A stretch of DNA of 35,928 nt from NCBI GenBank assembly GCA_903880855.1, contig CAIRQX010000085.1:1-35928 (forward strand). Direction: 5' to 3'. Below, piece by piece: positions 23,467 through 32,991 of this stretch (positions within the stretch are counted from its first letter, which is position 1; each line of letters begins with the position of its first letter). This DNA comes from an uncultured Burkholderiales bacterium (lineage in GTDB: Bacteria > Pseudomonadota > Gammaproteobacteria > Burkholderiales > Burkholderiaceae_C). The notes under the pieces are model-generated. The model had not been told where the DNA came from. It made no database searches and worked only from the letters and a program-made list of their open reading frames with translations. The position numbers were made by a program, and so were the translations under genes.

Positions 23467-25515
23467 ATGCACACTGTCATAGGCGCATGCCCGCACGATT
23501 GCCCTGATACATGCTCGCTGGTGACTACAGTCGAAAACGGCAAAGCCATCCGCGTGCAGGGTAACCCTAATCACCCGATGACAGATGGCGTGTTGTGTAC
23601 CAAGGTCTCGCGTTACACCGAACGCACCTATCACCCTGATCGCATCCTCCATCCTTTAAAGCGTATTGGGCCCAAAGGTTCAGACCAGTTTGCACCTGTC
23701 TCATGGGATGAAGCGCTGAACGACATTGCCAAACGCCTCGGCGCAATAGCCGCAAAAGATCCGCAAGCCATATTGCCCTACAGCTACGCAGGCACTATGG
23801 GGCAAGTGCAGGGTGAGGCGATGGCCATGCGGTTTTTTCATAAGCTGGGTGCATCATTGCTAGATCGAACCATTTGTTCTTCAGCCGGAAGCGAAGCGCT
23901 GGCCTACACCTTCGGCGCCAAGTTGGGTATGCGGGTGGAGTTTTTTGCTGAGTCAAAACTCATCATCATCTGGGGTAGTAATTCGATTGGTAGTAATTTG
24001 CATTTTTGGCGTATCGCCCAAGAGGCCAAACGCAATGGTGCGAAACTTATTTGTATTGACCCACGCAAAAGCGAAACCGCAGAAAAATGCCATGAGCACA
24101 TTGCGTTACGACCCGGTACCGATGCTGCTTTAGCCTTGGCCTTGATGCATGTGCTGATACAAAATGATTGGCTAGACCACGACTACATAGCGCAACACAC
24201 TTTGGGTTGGGATGCATTACGGACCAGAGCATTGCAATGGACGCCAGAGCGTGCTGCGCAGGTTTGTGGCATCAAGGTAGAGCAGATTGAATCGCTAGCA
24301 CGAGATTGGGCAACGACCAAACCCGCAGCCATTCGAATGAACTACGGCATGCAACGCGTGAAGGGCGGAGGTAACGCAGTGCGTGCCATTGCATGTTTGC
24401 CTGCACTCACAGGTGCTTGGCGACACCGCGCAGGTGGTGTGTTGTTAGCGAACTCTGGAAACTTTCCAGTACAACGCGCCGAATTACAGCGTCCAGATTT
24501 ATTGGCGGGGCGAAAGCCACGCACCATTAATATGAGCACGATTGGCAATGCCTTGTTGCAACCTGCCTCAGATGCATTTGGTCCACATATCCAAGCCTTG
24601 GTGGTCTACAACAGCAACCCAGTGGCTGTAGCGCCTCAGTCAGGGCAAGTCATCCAAGGTTTTGCGCGTGAAGATTTGTTCACCGTGGTGCTCGAGCATT
24701 TTCAAACCGATACCGCCGATTACGCCGACTACATCTTGCCTGCCACCACGCAACTCGAGCATTGGGATATCCATGCCAGTTATGGCCATACCGATATTTT
24801 GTTAAATCGCCCAGCGATTGCACCAATGGGCGAGTGCAAAACCAATACGGATATTTTTCGCGCTTTGGCGAAGAGAATGGGATTTACAGAACCATGCTTT
24901 GAGGAAGATGACGAGACCATGTGTCGCTCTGCTTTTGCTGCAACGCAAAATACGGAGGAACTGTTTGCACAAGGTTTTACACACCTCAAATCTTCCAATG
25001 GACAAGCTTTACCTGATGCACCATTCGCCGAAGGCAAATTTCCCAGCCCTTCAGGCAAGTGTGAGTTCTTTAGCCAACGCTTAGCAGACATGGGACAAGA
25101 CGGTTTGCCAGACTACATCGCCAACTACGAAGTCCCACAAGCCAATTCCGAATTTCCATTGGCCATGATTTCGCCGCCTGCACGTAACTTTCTCAACTCC
25201 AGTTTTGTCAACCTACAAAGTTTGCGCGATATAGAGACCGAACCTGTGTTGGAAATGCACCCAGAAGACGCGCAAGTACGTGACATTCAAGACGGCGATG
25301 TCATTCGCGTATTTAACCAACGGGGCACTTACCACTGCAAAGCACAACTCAATAACCGCGCACGGCCAGGTGTCGTGAATGGCTTGGGCATTTGGTGGCG
25401 AAAGCTAGGACTCAATGGCACCAATGTGAACGAATTGACCAGCCAAAACTTGACGGATATCGGCCGTGCACCCGTTTTTTACGACTGTTGTGTGGAAGTG
25501 GCGGTGCTTAAGTGA
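23467..25515 (+). CDS. Molybdopterin-dependent oxidoreductase with N-terminal [4Fe-4S] site
   Basis: The 682-residue protein belongs to the DMSO reductase family. The N-terminus binds one [4Fe-4S] cluster through C8, C12, C16 and C44 (CPHDCPDTC and LCTK). The Mo/W-bis-MGD domains include IIIWGSNSIGSNLHFW, RPGTDAALALALMHVL and the C-terminal molydopterin-binding barrel (about 565-680). No twin-arginine signal is present, so it should be cytoplasmic. ATG 23467 is chosen over an upstream in-frame TTG because AAGGAG (23455-23460) is well spaced. Its stop overlaps the GTG start of the NuoEF-type formate dehydrogenase subunit, implying coupled expression. Its own substrate is unknown; an additional formate dehydrogenase-like or other oxyanion/N-oxide enzyme using the same electron partner is possible. 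Confidence 0.88.
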   Translation: MHTVIGACPHDCPDTCSLVTTVENGKAIRVQGNPNHPMTDGVLCTKVSRYTERTYHPDRILHPLKRIGPKGSDQFAPVSWDEALNDIAKRLGAIAAKDPQAILPYSYAGTMGQVQGEAMAMRFFHKLGASLLDRTICSSAGSEALAYTFGAKLGMRVEFFAESKLIIIWGSNSIGSNLHFWRIAQEAKRNGAKLICIDPRKSETAEKCHEHIALRPGTDAALALALMHVLIQNDWLDHDYIAQHTLGWDALRTRALQWTPERAAQVCGIKVEQIESLARDWATTKPAAIRMNYGMQRVKGGGNAVRAIACLPALTGAWRHRAGGVLLANSGNFPVQRAELQRPDLLAGRKPRTINMSTIGNALLQPASDAFGPHIQALVVYNSNPVAVAPQSGQVIQGFAREDLFTVVLEHFQTDTADYADYILPATTQLEHWDIHASYGHTDILLNRPAIAPMGECKTNTDIFRALAKRMGFTEPCFEEDDETMCRSAFAATQNTEELFAQGFTHLKSSNGQALPDAPFAEGKFPSPSGKCEFFSQRLADMGQDGLPDYIANYEVPQANSEFPLAMISPPARNFLNSSFVNLQSLRDIETEPVLEMHPEDAQVRDIQDGDVIRVFNQRGTYHCKAQLNNRARPGVVNGLGIWWRKLGLNGTNVNELTSQNLTDIGRAPVFYDCCVEVAVLK

Positions 25516-27155
25516 TTGCCACATTAAAAGGTAGGCAGGCAGATGATGTATCACTACAAGAGGTACGAGATCTTGTTGGTGAGGATGCGCTTCGACGCGA
25601 TCTTTTAATTGAATACTTGCATCTTCTCAACGACGCCTACCGCGGTTTGCATAAACGCCACTTAGTCGCTTTGGCCAAAGTGATGAACATCCCCATGGCA
25701 GAGGTCTATGAGGTAGCAACTTTTTATCATCACTTTGAAGTGATCCGCGATGGCGAAACTGCGGCAAACCTCACCATTAGAGTGTGCGATGGGCTGAGTT
25801 GTGAATTGGCTGGTGCGAAACAGTTGATCGATAAACTTCCGCAACTAGTGGGTAGTAAAGATATCAAAGTCATTGCTGCACCCTGTGTAGGTCGTTGTGA
25901 GCAATCACCTATTGCGGTAGTCCATCAAAATGCCTTGGTGCATGCAACAACAGAGTCTGTGCTTTCTGCTATTGCAGCTGACCAAAAATGGCAAGCACTT
26001 CCAGATTACGAAGACAAGGATGCCTATGTTGCCGATGGTGGTTATGAACTTCTAAAACAGATACATAACAACACGATAGAAGCTGAGCAAATCATCCAAA
26101 CTATGGAAAGCTCAGGGCTACGTGGTCTTGGCGGCGCAGGTTTTCCTGCAGGCAGAAAGTGGCGCATTGTGCGCGAACAAGCCGCCCCAAGATTGATGGC
26201 AGTCAACATTGACGAAGGCGAGCCTGGCACTTTCAAAGACAGAACCTATTTAGAACGCGACCCCCATCGTTTCATAGAAGGCATGTTGATCGCGGCACAA
26301 GTCGTTGGCATCGATGCTATTTACATTTACCTTCGCGACGAATACCACGGGTGTCGCCAATTGCTAGAGACGGAATTAGCCCGCTTAAAAGCCAATCCAC
26401 CGTGTCCCTTGCCCTTGATCGAGTTGCGGCGCGGCGCGGGCGCCTATATTTGCGGCGAAGAGTCCGCCATGATTGAAAGCATCGAAGGCAAGCGTGGCGA
26501 GCCGCGTATGCGCCCACCCTATATTGCGCAAGTAGGTTTGTTTGGTCGACCCACGCTAGAGCACAATTTTGAAACTTTGTATTGGGTTAGAGACATTTTG
26601 CAAAAAGGTGCGGATTGGTTTTCAGGTTTTGGCAGGCATGGCAGAAAAGGTCTGCGCAGTTTCAGTGTGAGTGGCCGTGTCAAAAACCCAGGCGTGAAAC
26701 TCGCACCTGCTGGTATCACCATCGAAGAATTGATCAACGAGTATTGCGGTGGTATGCAAGAGGGGCACACCTTTTATGCCTATTTACCGGGCGGCGCTTC
26801 TGGCGGTATCTTGCCAGCCAGTATGAAAGACATACCGCTTGATTTCGATACGCTTCAGCCCTATGGTTGTTTTATTGGTTCAGCGGCCATCATTGTTTTG
26901 GGCCATCAAGATGCTGCCAGAGACGCTGCGCTGAACATGATGCGCTTCTTCGCACATGAAAGCTGTGGGCAATGCACGCCGTGTCGTGTGGGCACTACCA
27001 AAGCCGCGCAACTGATGCAAGCCAAGGTGTGGGACAACCAAACCTTGGAGGACTTGAACCAAGTGATGGCAGATGCGTCTATTTGTGGTTTGGGGCAAGC
27101 CGCTCCTAATCCAGTGCGGTCTGTGCAGAAATATTTTCCGCTGGAGATCGTTTGA
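25512..27155 (+). CDS. NAD-linked formate dehydrogenase beta subunit, NuoE-NuoF fusion
   Basis: This 547-residue protein passes electrons from the formate-oxidising subunit to NAD+. The N-terminal NuoE-like thioredoxin fold (about 1-150) holds a [2Fe-2S] cluster with C92, C97, C125 and C129. The NuoF-like part binds FMN and NADH (GLRGLGGAGFPAGRKW, about 202-217; DEGEPGTFKDR; GAGAYICGEESAMIESIEG) and a [4Fe-4S] cluster with C485, C488, C491 (ESCGQCTPCRVGT) and probably C525. The fused layout matches Fdh1B of the Methylorubrum extorquens FDH1 type, whereas FdsG and FdsB are separate in C. necator. GTG 25512 overlaps the upstream stop by four bases, and the alpha subunit begins directly after its own stop. 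Confidence 0.9.
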   Translation: MIATLKGRQADDVSLQEVRDLVGEDALRRDLLIEYLHLLNDAYRGLHKRHLVALAKVMNIPMAEVYEVATFYHHFEVIRDGETAANLTIRVCDGLSCELAGAKQLIDKLPQLVGSKDIKVIAAPCVGRCEQSPIAVVHQNALVHATTESVLSAIAADQKWQALPDYEDKDAYVADGGYELLKQIHNNTIEAEQIIQTMESSGLRGLGGAGFPAGRKWRIVREQAAPRLMAVNIDEGEPGTFKDRTYLERDPHRFIEGMLIAAQVVGIDAIYIYLRDEYHGCRQLLETELARLKANPPCPLPLIELRRGAGAYICGEESAMIESIEGKRGEPRMRPPYIAQVGLFGRPTLEHNFETLYWVRDILQKGADWFSGFGRHGRKGLRSFSVSGRVKNPGVKLAPAGITIEELINEYCGGMQEGHTFYAYLPGGASGGILPASMKDIPLDFDTLQPYGCFIGSAAIIVLGHQDAARDAALNMMRFFAHESCGQCTPCRVGTTKAAQLMQAKVWDNQTLEDLNQVMADASICGLGQAAPNPVRSVQKYFPLEIV

Positions 27156-30041
27156 ATGAACGCGCCTAGCAAAAAAGAAGAGTTGTTGCCTCAGACCATA
27201 TCGTTTCAGTTGGATGGTAAAGCCGTCTATGCGTATGAGGGCGAAACTATTCTCAAGGCTGCGCAACGTCATGGTGTTGCTATTCCTCACCTTTGCTACA
27301 AAGACGGAATGCGCCCCGATGGCAATTGCCGTGCGTGTGTCGTGGAGATACAAGGTGAAAGAACGCTTGCCCCAAGTTGCTGTCGTAATGTCACAGCAGG
27401 CATGGAAGTTTCAGCAAACAGTGCGCGCGCAATCAAAAGCCAAAAAATGGTGGTGGAGATGTTGCTCTCTGATATGCCTGATAAAGGCTACAAATGGAAC
27501 GATGCCAATCCTGCTTCTAGTGCATCTTCAGCAAAGACTGTAGGTCAACACGGTGAGCTAAGTGAATGGGCTGATCATTTAGAAGTCACTGTTCGCCCAG
27601 AACTCAAAGCACTGCGTCGCGAGCAGCCTATCGCAGATGCAACTCATCCAGCAATGCTGGCCAACCTCGATACATGCATCCAGTGCAACCGATGCGTGCG
27701 CGCCTGCCGTGAAGAACAAGTCAATGATGTGATTGGCTTCGCACACCGTGGCAGCCACAGTGCCATCGTTTTTGATTTGCAAGACCCCTTGGGTGCCAGC
27801 ACTTGTGTCGCCTGCGGAGAATGCGTTCAAGCTTGCCCCACAGGTGCATTGATGCCAAAAACACAAGTTGGTTCACAAGCCGTTGATAAAAAAGTGGACT
27901 CGGTGTGTCCGTTTTGTGGCGTGGGTTGCTTGCTGACCTACAACGTCAAAGACAACAAAATCATCAGCGTCGATGGACGCGACGGCCCAGCCAATCACAA
28001 CCGTTTGTGTGTCAAAGGTCGATTTGGCTTTGATTACATCCACCATCCACAACGGCTGACAGTGCCGTTGATTCGTAAACCAGGTGTTCCCAAAGATCCA
28101 GAGTCCATCAACCAGTTGAATCGTGATGCGGCCGATTGGTCTTCTGTATTTAGGGAGGCTACATGGGAAGAAGCTTTGGCTCTCAGTGCAGCCAAGCTCA
28201 AGCAATTGCGCGATTCATTTGGCAATAAATCGCTGGCTGGTTTTGGTTCAGCCAAGGGCAGCAATGAAGAAGCTTACTTATTTCAAAAATTAGTCCGTAC
28301 GGGTTTTGGATGTAACAACGTAGACCACTGCACCCGCTTGTGCCACGCCTCCAGCGTGGCCGCATTATTGGAAGGTGTGGGCTCTGGCGCAGTGAGCAAC
28401 CAAGTCAATGATGTTGAACACGCAGGCTTGATTTTGGTGATTGGCTCCAACCCCACCAACAACCACCCCGTCGCCGCAACCTGGATGAAGAACGCTGCCA
28501 AGAAAGGCACCAAGATTGTGTTGGCGGATCCGCGCATCACCGATATAGCTAAACACGCATGGCGCACCTTGCAATTCAAACCCGATACCGATGTGGCGAT
28601 GCTCAACGCCCTGATTTACACCGTCATTGAAGAGGGCTTGGTCAACGAGGACTTCATTCGCGACCGCGCCAATAACTTTGACGCCTTGAAAGAAAACGTC
28701 AAAGGCTATAGCCCAGAAGCCATGGCGCCTATTTGCGGAATTCCTGCTGCCACCTTGCGCGAAGTCGCGCGTGAATTTGCAACCACTAGGAGCGCCATGA
28801 TTTTGTGGGGCATGGGCATTAGCCAGCACGTGCATGGAACAGACAATGCGCGATGCCTTATTGCATTGGTCACGGTGACTGGGCAAATCGGTAAGCCCGG
28901 TTCTGGTTTGCATCCCTTGCGTGGACAAAACAATGTCCAAGGTGCGAGCGATGCGGGTTTGATTCCCATGATGTTTCCCAATTACCAAAGAGTCAACAAC
29001 CATGCTGCCCACACATGGTTTGAGAAATTTTGGAATACACCACTCGACAACACACCTGGCTACACAGTGGTAGAAATCATGCGCAAAGCTTTGGCAGATG
29101 ACAGCGATCCGCACAAGATCCGCGGCATGTACATCATGGGTGAAAACCCAGCCATGAGCGACCCAGACCTTAACCACGCACGGCACGCCATGGCTTCTTT
29201 AGAGCACATGGTGGTGCAAGATATCTTCATGACCGAGACGGCATGGTTGGCTGATGTGGTTTTACCCGCAACGGCATGGCCGGAAAAAACAGGAACCGTC
29301 AGCAACACCGATCGCATGGTGCAACTCGGCAAACAAGCGATCGATCCACCAGGCCAAGCAAAACCAGATCTTTGGATCATTCAACAAATTGCCAAAGGCA
29401 TGGGACTGGATTGGAACTACCCAGGCGAGCATTGCGGTGTGGCAGCGGTGTACGAAGAAATGCGCCAAGCCATGCATGCCTCCATCAGCGGCATTACATG
29501 GGAGCGTTTGCAGCGTGAATCTAGTGTGACCTACCCATGTCTCACTGAAGATGATCCGGGTGAACCTATTGTCTTTACCAAGCATTTCGACACGGATGAC
29601 GGCCGTGTGCATTTGGTGCCTGCCGACATCATCCCTGCCAACGAGCGCCCTGACAGTGACTATCCGTTCGTTTTGATCACTGGACGTCAACTAGAACATT
29701 GGCACACCGGAAGCATGACACGTCGCGCAAGCGTGTTAGATGCCATAGAGCCCAAGGCGAGTGCTTCGATGTGCGGTGCTGATCTTGAAAAGTTGAACTT
29801 GCATGCTGGCGACGTCATCACTGTTGCATCACGTAGAGGGCAAGTTACTTTGCACGTACGACGTGATGACGGAACGCCGCAAGGCGCTGTTTTTATGCCT
29901 TTTGCGTATTACGAAGCTGCGGCGAATCTGATGACGAATCCTGCGCTGGACCCAGTTGGCAAAATTCCAGAATTTAAATACTGCGCTGTGGCGATACGTG
30001 CTGGTGGAGAGTTAGCAACAAATATTGGCTTCAATAATTAG
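27156..30041 (+). CDS. NAD-linked formate dehydrogenase alpha (catalytic) subunit
   Basis: This 961-residue subunit oxidises formate to CO2 at a Mo- or W-bis-MGD site and feeds electrons through iron-sulfur clusters to the NuoEF-type partner. The N-terminal NuoG-like part has a [2Fe-2S] site (C47, C58, C61, C75) and two ferredoxin-type [4Fe-4S] motifs (C174/C177/C180/C184 and C217/C220/C223/C227). The FdhA part starts with CPFCGVGC (C251, C254, C258) and has the catalytic pair C396-H397 in DHCTRLCHASSV; Cys replaces the selenocysteine of E. coli FdhF. Length and architecture match soluble FDH1/FdsA enzymes. Metal choice cannot be read from sequence. fdhD and the small fdsD subunit are absent from the window. 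Confidence 0.93.
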   Translation: MNAPSKKEELLPQTISFQLDGKAVYAYEGETILKAAQRHGVAIPHLCYKDGMRPDGNCRACVVEIQGERTLAPSCCRNVTAGMEVSANSARAIKSQKMVVEMLLSDMPDKGYKWNDANPASSASSAKTVGQHGELSEWADHLEVTVRPELKALRREQPIADATHPAMLANLDTCIQCNRCVRACREEQVNDVIGFAHRGSHSAIVFDLQDPLGASTCVACGECVQACPTGALMPKTQVGSQAVDKKVDSVCPFCGVGCLLTYNVKDNKIISVDGRDGPANHNRLCVKGRFGFDYIHHPQRLTVPLIRKPGVPKDPESINQLNRDAADWSSVFREATWEEALALSAAKLKQLRDSFGNKSLAGFGSAKGSNEEAYLFQKLVRTGFGCNNVDHCTRLCHASSVAALLEGVGSGAVSNQVNDVEHAGLILVIGSNPTNNHPVAATWMKNAAKKGTKIVLADPRITDIAKHAWRTLQFKPDTDVAMLNALIYTVIEEGLVNEDFIRDRANNFDALKENVKGYSPEAMAPICGIPAATLREVAREFATTRSAMILWGMGISQHVHGTDNARCLIALVTVTGQIGKPGSGLHPLRGQNNVQGASDAGLIPMMFPNYQRVNNHAAHTWFEKFWNTPLDNTPGYTVVEIMRKALADDSDPHKIRGMYIMGENPAMSDPDLNHARHAMASLEHMVVQDIFMTETAWLADVVLPATAWPEKTGTVSNTDRMVQLGKQAIDPPGQAKPDLWIIQQIAKGMGLDWNYPGEHCGVAAVYEEMRQAMHASISGITWERLQRESSVTYPCLTEDDPGEPIVFTKHFDTDDGRVHLVPADIIPANERPDSDYPFVLITGRQLEHWHTGSMTRRASVLDAIEPKASASMCGADLEKLNLHAGDVITVASRRGQVTLHVRRDDGTPQGAVFMPFAYYEAAANLMTNPALDPVGKIPEFKYCAVAIRAGGELATNIGFNN

Positions 30042-30049
30042 CCGAGGCT

Positions 30050-30685
30050 TTAGCTCGCAGCTTCCAAGCCATTTGCGAAATGCGCCTGCATACGCTTTAC
30101 GCTAGCCGACACATCACGCGCAAGCAGCGCATCGAGCAAAGACTGGTGCTCCCGCAAAGACTCCTCAATTCGCCCGCTTTTGAGCAGCGAGTTGTGTCGA
30201 TTGAGTTTCATCACCTTGCGTAAGTCCGCCACCATTTGGTCTCGCCAACGGTTGTTGGCGATCTCGAGCAAGCGCATATGAAAGCGTTCGTTGATCGCGA
30301 AAAACTTATCGGTATTACCAACAGCCGCCACCAACTCTTGGTGAATGCTGTTGAGTTCAGCCAACTCAGCGTCACTTGCCTGGGCTGCCACCACACCAGC
30401 CGCGTCGGACTCTAATAAAGAGAGCAGGTGGTAGACGTCGTGTTGGTCTTTGTCGTTGACTTCGGTGACATAAGCGCCACGGCGCATCTTCATCGTCACC
30501 AAACCTTCGGTGGCCAACACTTTGAGCGCTTCACGCAAAGGTGTGCGGCTGATGCCGTATTCCTCGGCCAAGCGCATTTCGTCGATCCAGCTGCCGGGCG
30601 CTAGTTCGCGCGCAAAAATGCGCTGACGTAACAGTTCAGCGACTTCTTCATACAGCGCGCGCGGGGCTAGGGACAGGGCAGACAT
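30050..30685 (-). CDS. GntR-family transcriptional regulator (FCD subfamily)
   Basis: The 211-residue protein has an N-terminal winged helix (about 10-75: LYEEVAELLRQRIFARELAPGSWIDEMRLAEEYGISRTPLREALKVLATEGLV) and an all-helical FCD ligand domain (about 80-205) whose His residues (for example in NERFHMRLLEIANNRW) normally hold a metal that binds an organic acid. It is divergent from the mcm gene across a 97-base gap containing two dyads over the mcm promoter, so it is probably the local repressor of propionyl-CoA/methylmalonyl-CoA genes and of itself. The effector is not known. Its 3' end lies 8 bases from the formate dehydrogenase stop, with no strong terminator between the convergent genes. 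Confidence 0.92.
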   Translation of the reverse strand: MSALSLAPRALYEEVAELLRQRIFARELAPGSWIDEMRLAEEYGISRTPLREALKVLATEGLVTMKMRRGAYVTEVNDKDQHDVYHLLSLLESDAAGVVAAQASDAELAELNSIHQELVAAVGNTDKFFAINERFHMRLLEIANNRWRDQMVADLRKVMKLNRHNSLLKSGRIEESLREHQSLLDALLARDVSASVKRMQAHFANGLEAAS

Positions 30686-30699
30686 GGCCGAATTCTATA

Positions 30700-30740
30700 T
30701 CAAAACAGTATTTTGAATTCATAATTATGAATGATAGAAT
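30700..30740 (+). promoter_or_regulatory. mcm promoter with two candidate GntR operators
   Basis: A -35 (TTGAAT, 30713-30718) and -10 (TAGAAT, 30735-30740) are 16 bases apart and drive mcm. A perfect 16-bp palindrome (ATTCATAATTATGAAT, 30717-30732) fills the spacer, and a second dyad TCAAAA-CAGTA-TTTTGA (30700-30716) covers the -35. The divergent GntR protein is the obvious candidate to bind them; this is inferred. Confidence 0.65.
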
Positions 30741-30782
30741 GCTCTCCATCGGGAAATCCTTTCATCTTTAAGACCCAATTCC

Positions 30783-32957
30783 ATGGCCCAAGCACCGCAA
30801 ACTCCATCTGCCGACTACGAAGCATGGCTTCGCGCCGCCGCCAAATCTGCGCCTAATGGCGATTTAGCCGCGCTCAATTGGCAAACTCCTGACGGTATTA
30901 GCGTCAAACCGCTTTACACCGCAGACGACACCAAGGCCTTGCCCCACGCCAACACCTTGCCTGGGTTTGAGCCGTTTTTGCGTGGCCCGCAAGCCACGAT
31001 GTACGCTGTGCGTCCTTGGACGATTCGCCAGTACGCTGGTTTCTCCACCGCCGAAGAATCCAACGCTTTCTATCGCAAAGCATTAACCGCTGGCGGTCAG
31101 GGTGTGTCGGTCGCATTCGACTTAGCCACCCACCGCGGCTACGACTCCGACCATCCCCGTGTAACGGGTGACGTTGGGAAAGCGGGCGTGGCGATCGATT
31201 CGGTCGAAGACATGAAGATCTTGTTCGACCAAATTCCTCTAGACAAAGTCTCGGTCTCGATGACGATGAATGGCGCTGTGTTGCCCGTACTCGCAGGCTA
31301 TGTGGTGGCAGCGGAAGAGCAGGGCGTGTCGCAAGCGCAATTAAGTGGCACGATCCAAAACGACATTCTCAAAGAATTCATGGTGCGCAACACCTATATC
31401 TATCCGCCCGAACCGAGCATGCGCATCATTGGCGACATCATTGGCTACACCGCCGCGCACATGCCCAAGTTCAACTCGATCTCGATATCGGGTTATCACA
31501 TGCAAGAGGCGGGCGCTAACCAAGCATTGGAGTTGGCCTTCACCTTGGCCGATGGCAAAGAGTATGTGAAGACCGCTATCGACAGCGGCTTAGATGTAGA
31601 CGCCTTCGCCGGTCGCCTGTCGTTCTTCTGGGCGATTGGCATGAACTTCTATTTAGAGATCGCCAAAATGCGCGCTGCCCGTTTGCTGTGGTGCCGTATC
31701 ATGAAGGGCTTTAACGCCAAGAACCCCAAGAGCCTGATGTTGCGCACCCACTGCCAAACCAGTGGCTGGAGTTTGACTGAGCAAGACCCGTACAACAACA
31801 TTGTGCGCACCACGGTCGAAGCCATGGCCGCCGTCTTTGGTGGCACGCAGTCTTTGCACACTAACAGCTTTGACGAAGCGATTGCGTTGCCTACGGAGTT
31901 TTCATCGCGCATCGCCCGCAATACGCAACTCATCATCCAAGAAGAAACCCACATCACCAATGTGATCGACCCTTGGGCTGGCAGTTACATGATGGAGTCG
32001 CTCACCCAAGAAATGGCTGATAAAGCCTGGGCCATCATCGAAGAAGTCGAAGCCATGGGGGGCATGACCAAAGCGGTCGACAGCGGATGGGCCAAGCTCA
32101 AGATCGAAGCCGCTGCCGCACAAAAACAAGCACGCATTGACTCGGGCCAAGACGTGATTGTTGGCGTGAATAAATACAAGCTCGCCACCGAAGATGCGAT
32201 CGACGCGCGCGATATCGACAACGTCGCGGTGCGTGATGGACAAATTGCTCGTTTACAAAAAATCAAAGCCACGCGCGATAACGCAGCTGTGAAAGCCGCA
32301 CTCGAAGCACTGACGTTTGCTGCCGGACACGGTGGCAACTTACTCGACTTATCGATCAAAGCCATGCGCTTGCGCGCAACCGTCGGCGAAGTAAGCGATG
32401 CACTAGAAGTCGTATTCGGCCGTCACCGCGCCGATACCCAAAAAGTGACCGGCGTTTACGCCGCTGCCTACGACCACGGCAACAACGACGGAGACACGAT
32501 GGAATATTGGAACCAACTCAAAGCCGACATCGCTGCGTTTGCCGACAAAGAAGGTCGCCGCCCGCGTGTGATGATCTCCAAACTCGGCCAAGACGGCCAT
32601 GACCGTGGCGCCAAAGTCGTGGCCACCGCGTTTGCAGACTTAGGTTTCGACGTCGACATGGGTCCGCTCTTCCAAACCCCAGAGGAATGCGCGCGTCAAG
32701 CGATTGAAAACGACGTGCATGCGGTTGGGGTATCCACATTGGCAGCAGGCCACAAAACCTTGGTGCCCGCCATCATTGCCGAACTCAAAAAGCAAGGCGC
32801 TGACGACATCATTGTTTTTGTGGGTGGTGTGATTCCACGACAAGACTACGACTTTCTCTACCAAGCGGGTGTCAAAGGTATTTATGGACCGGGCACGCCC
32901 ATTCCAGTGAGTGCCAGAGATGTGCTGTCGCACATTCAAAAGTCGCTTGCTGGTTAA
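30783..32957 (+). CDS. scpA: Methylmalonyl-CoA mutase
   Basis: This adenosylcobalamin enzyme interconverts (R)-methylmalonyl-CoA and succinyl-CoA. The 724-residue single chain has the substrate-binding TIM barrel (about 40-560; [78 protein letters not shown]) and a C-terminal B12 domain (about 590-724) with DGHDRGAK, where H606 is the lower axial ligand of cobalt, and [12 protein letters not shown]. It is full-length and does not need a second large subunit. meaB, pccB and pccA follow, so propionyl-CoA carbon enters the TCA cycle here. No methylmalonyl-CoA epimerase gene lies between them. Confidence 0.96.
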   Translation: MAQAPQTPSADYEAWLRAAAKSAPNGDLAALNWQTPDGISVKPLYTADDTKALPHANTLPGFEPFLRGPQATMYAVRPWTIRQYAGFSTAEESNAFYRKALTAGGQGVSVAFDLATHRGYDSDHPRVTGDVGKAGVAIDSVEDMKILFDQIPLDKVSVSMTMNGAVLPVLAGYVVAAEEQGVSQAQLSGTIQNDILKEFMVRNTYIYPPEPSMRIIGDIIGYTAAHMPKFNSISISGYHMQEAGANQALELAFTLADGKEYVKTAIDSGLDVDAFAGRLSFFWAIGMNFYLEIAKMRAARLLWCRIMKGFNAKNPKSLMLRTHCQTSGWSLTEQDPYNNIVRTTVEAMAAVFGGTQSLHTNSFDEAIALPTEFSSRIARNTQLIIQEETHITNVIDPWAGSYMMESLTQEMADKAWAIIEEVEAMGGMTKAVDSGWAKLKIEAAAAQKQARIDSGQDVIVGVNKYKLATEDAIDARDIDNVAVRDGQIARLQKIKATRDNAAVKAALEALTFAAGHGGNLLDLSIKAMRLRATVGEVSDALEVVFGRHRADTQKVTGVYAAAYDHGNNDGDTMEYWNQLKADIAAFADKEGRRPRVMISKLGQDGHDRGAKVVATAFADLGFDVDMGPLFQTPEECARQAIENDVHAVGVSTLAAGHKTLVPAIIAELKKQGADDIIVFVGGVIPRQDYDFLYQAGVKGIYGPGTPIPVSARDVLSHIQKSLAG

Positions 32958-32991
32958 TGGATTGCGACGTCCGCATGTTTGAAGTTCTCTG

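Noticed and set aside
28323-28346. Selenocysteine in the formate dehydrogenase alpha subunit
   Set aside because: The catalytic position is a TGC cysteine codon (C396), with no in-frame TGA.
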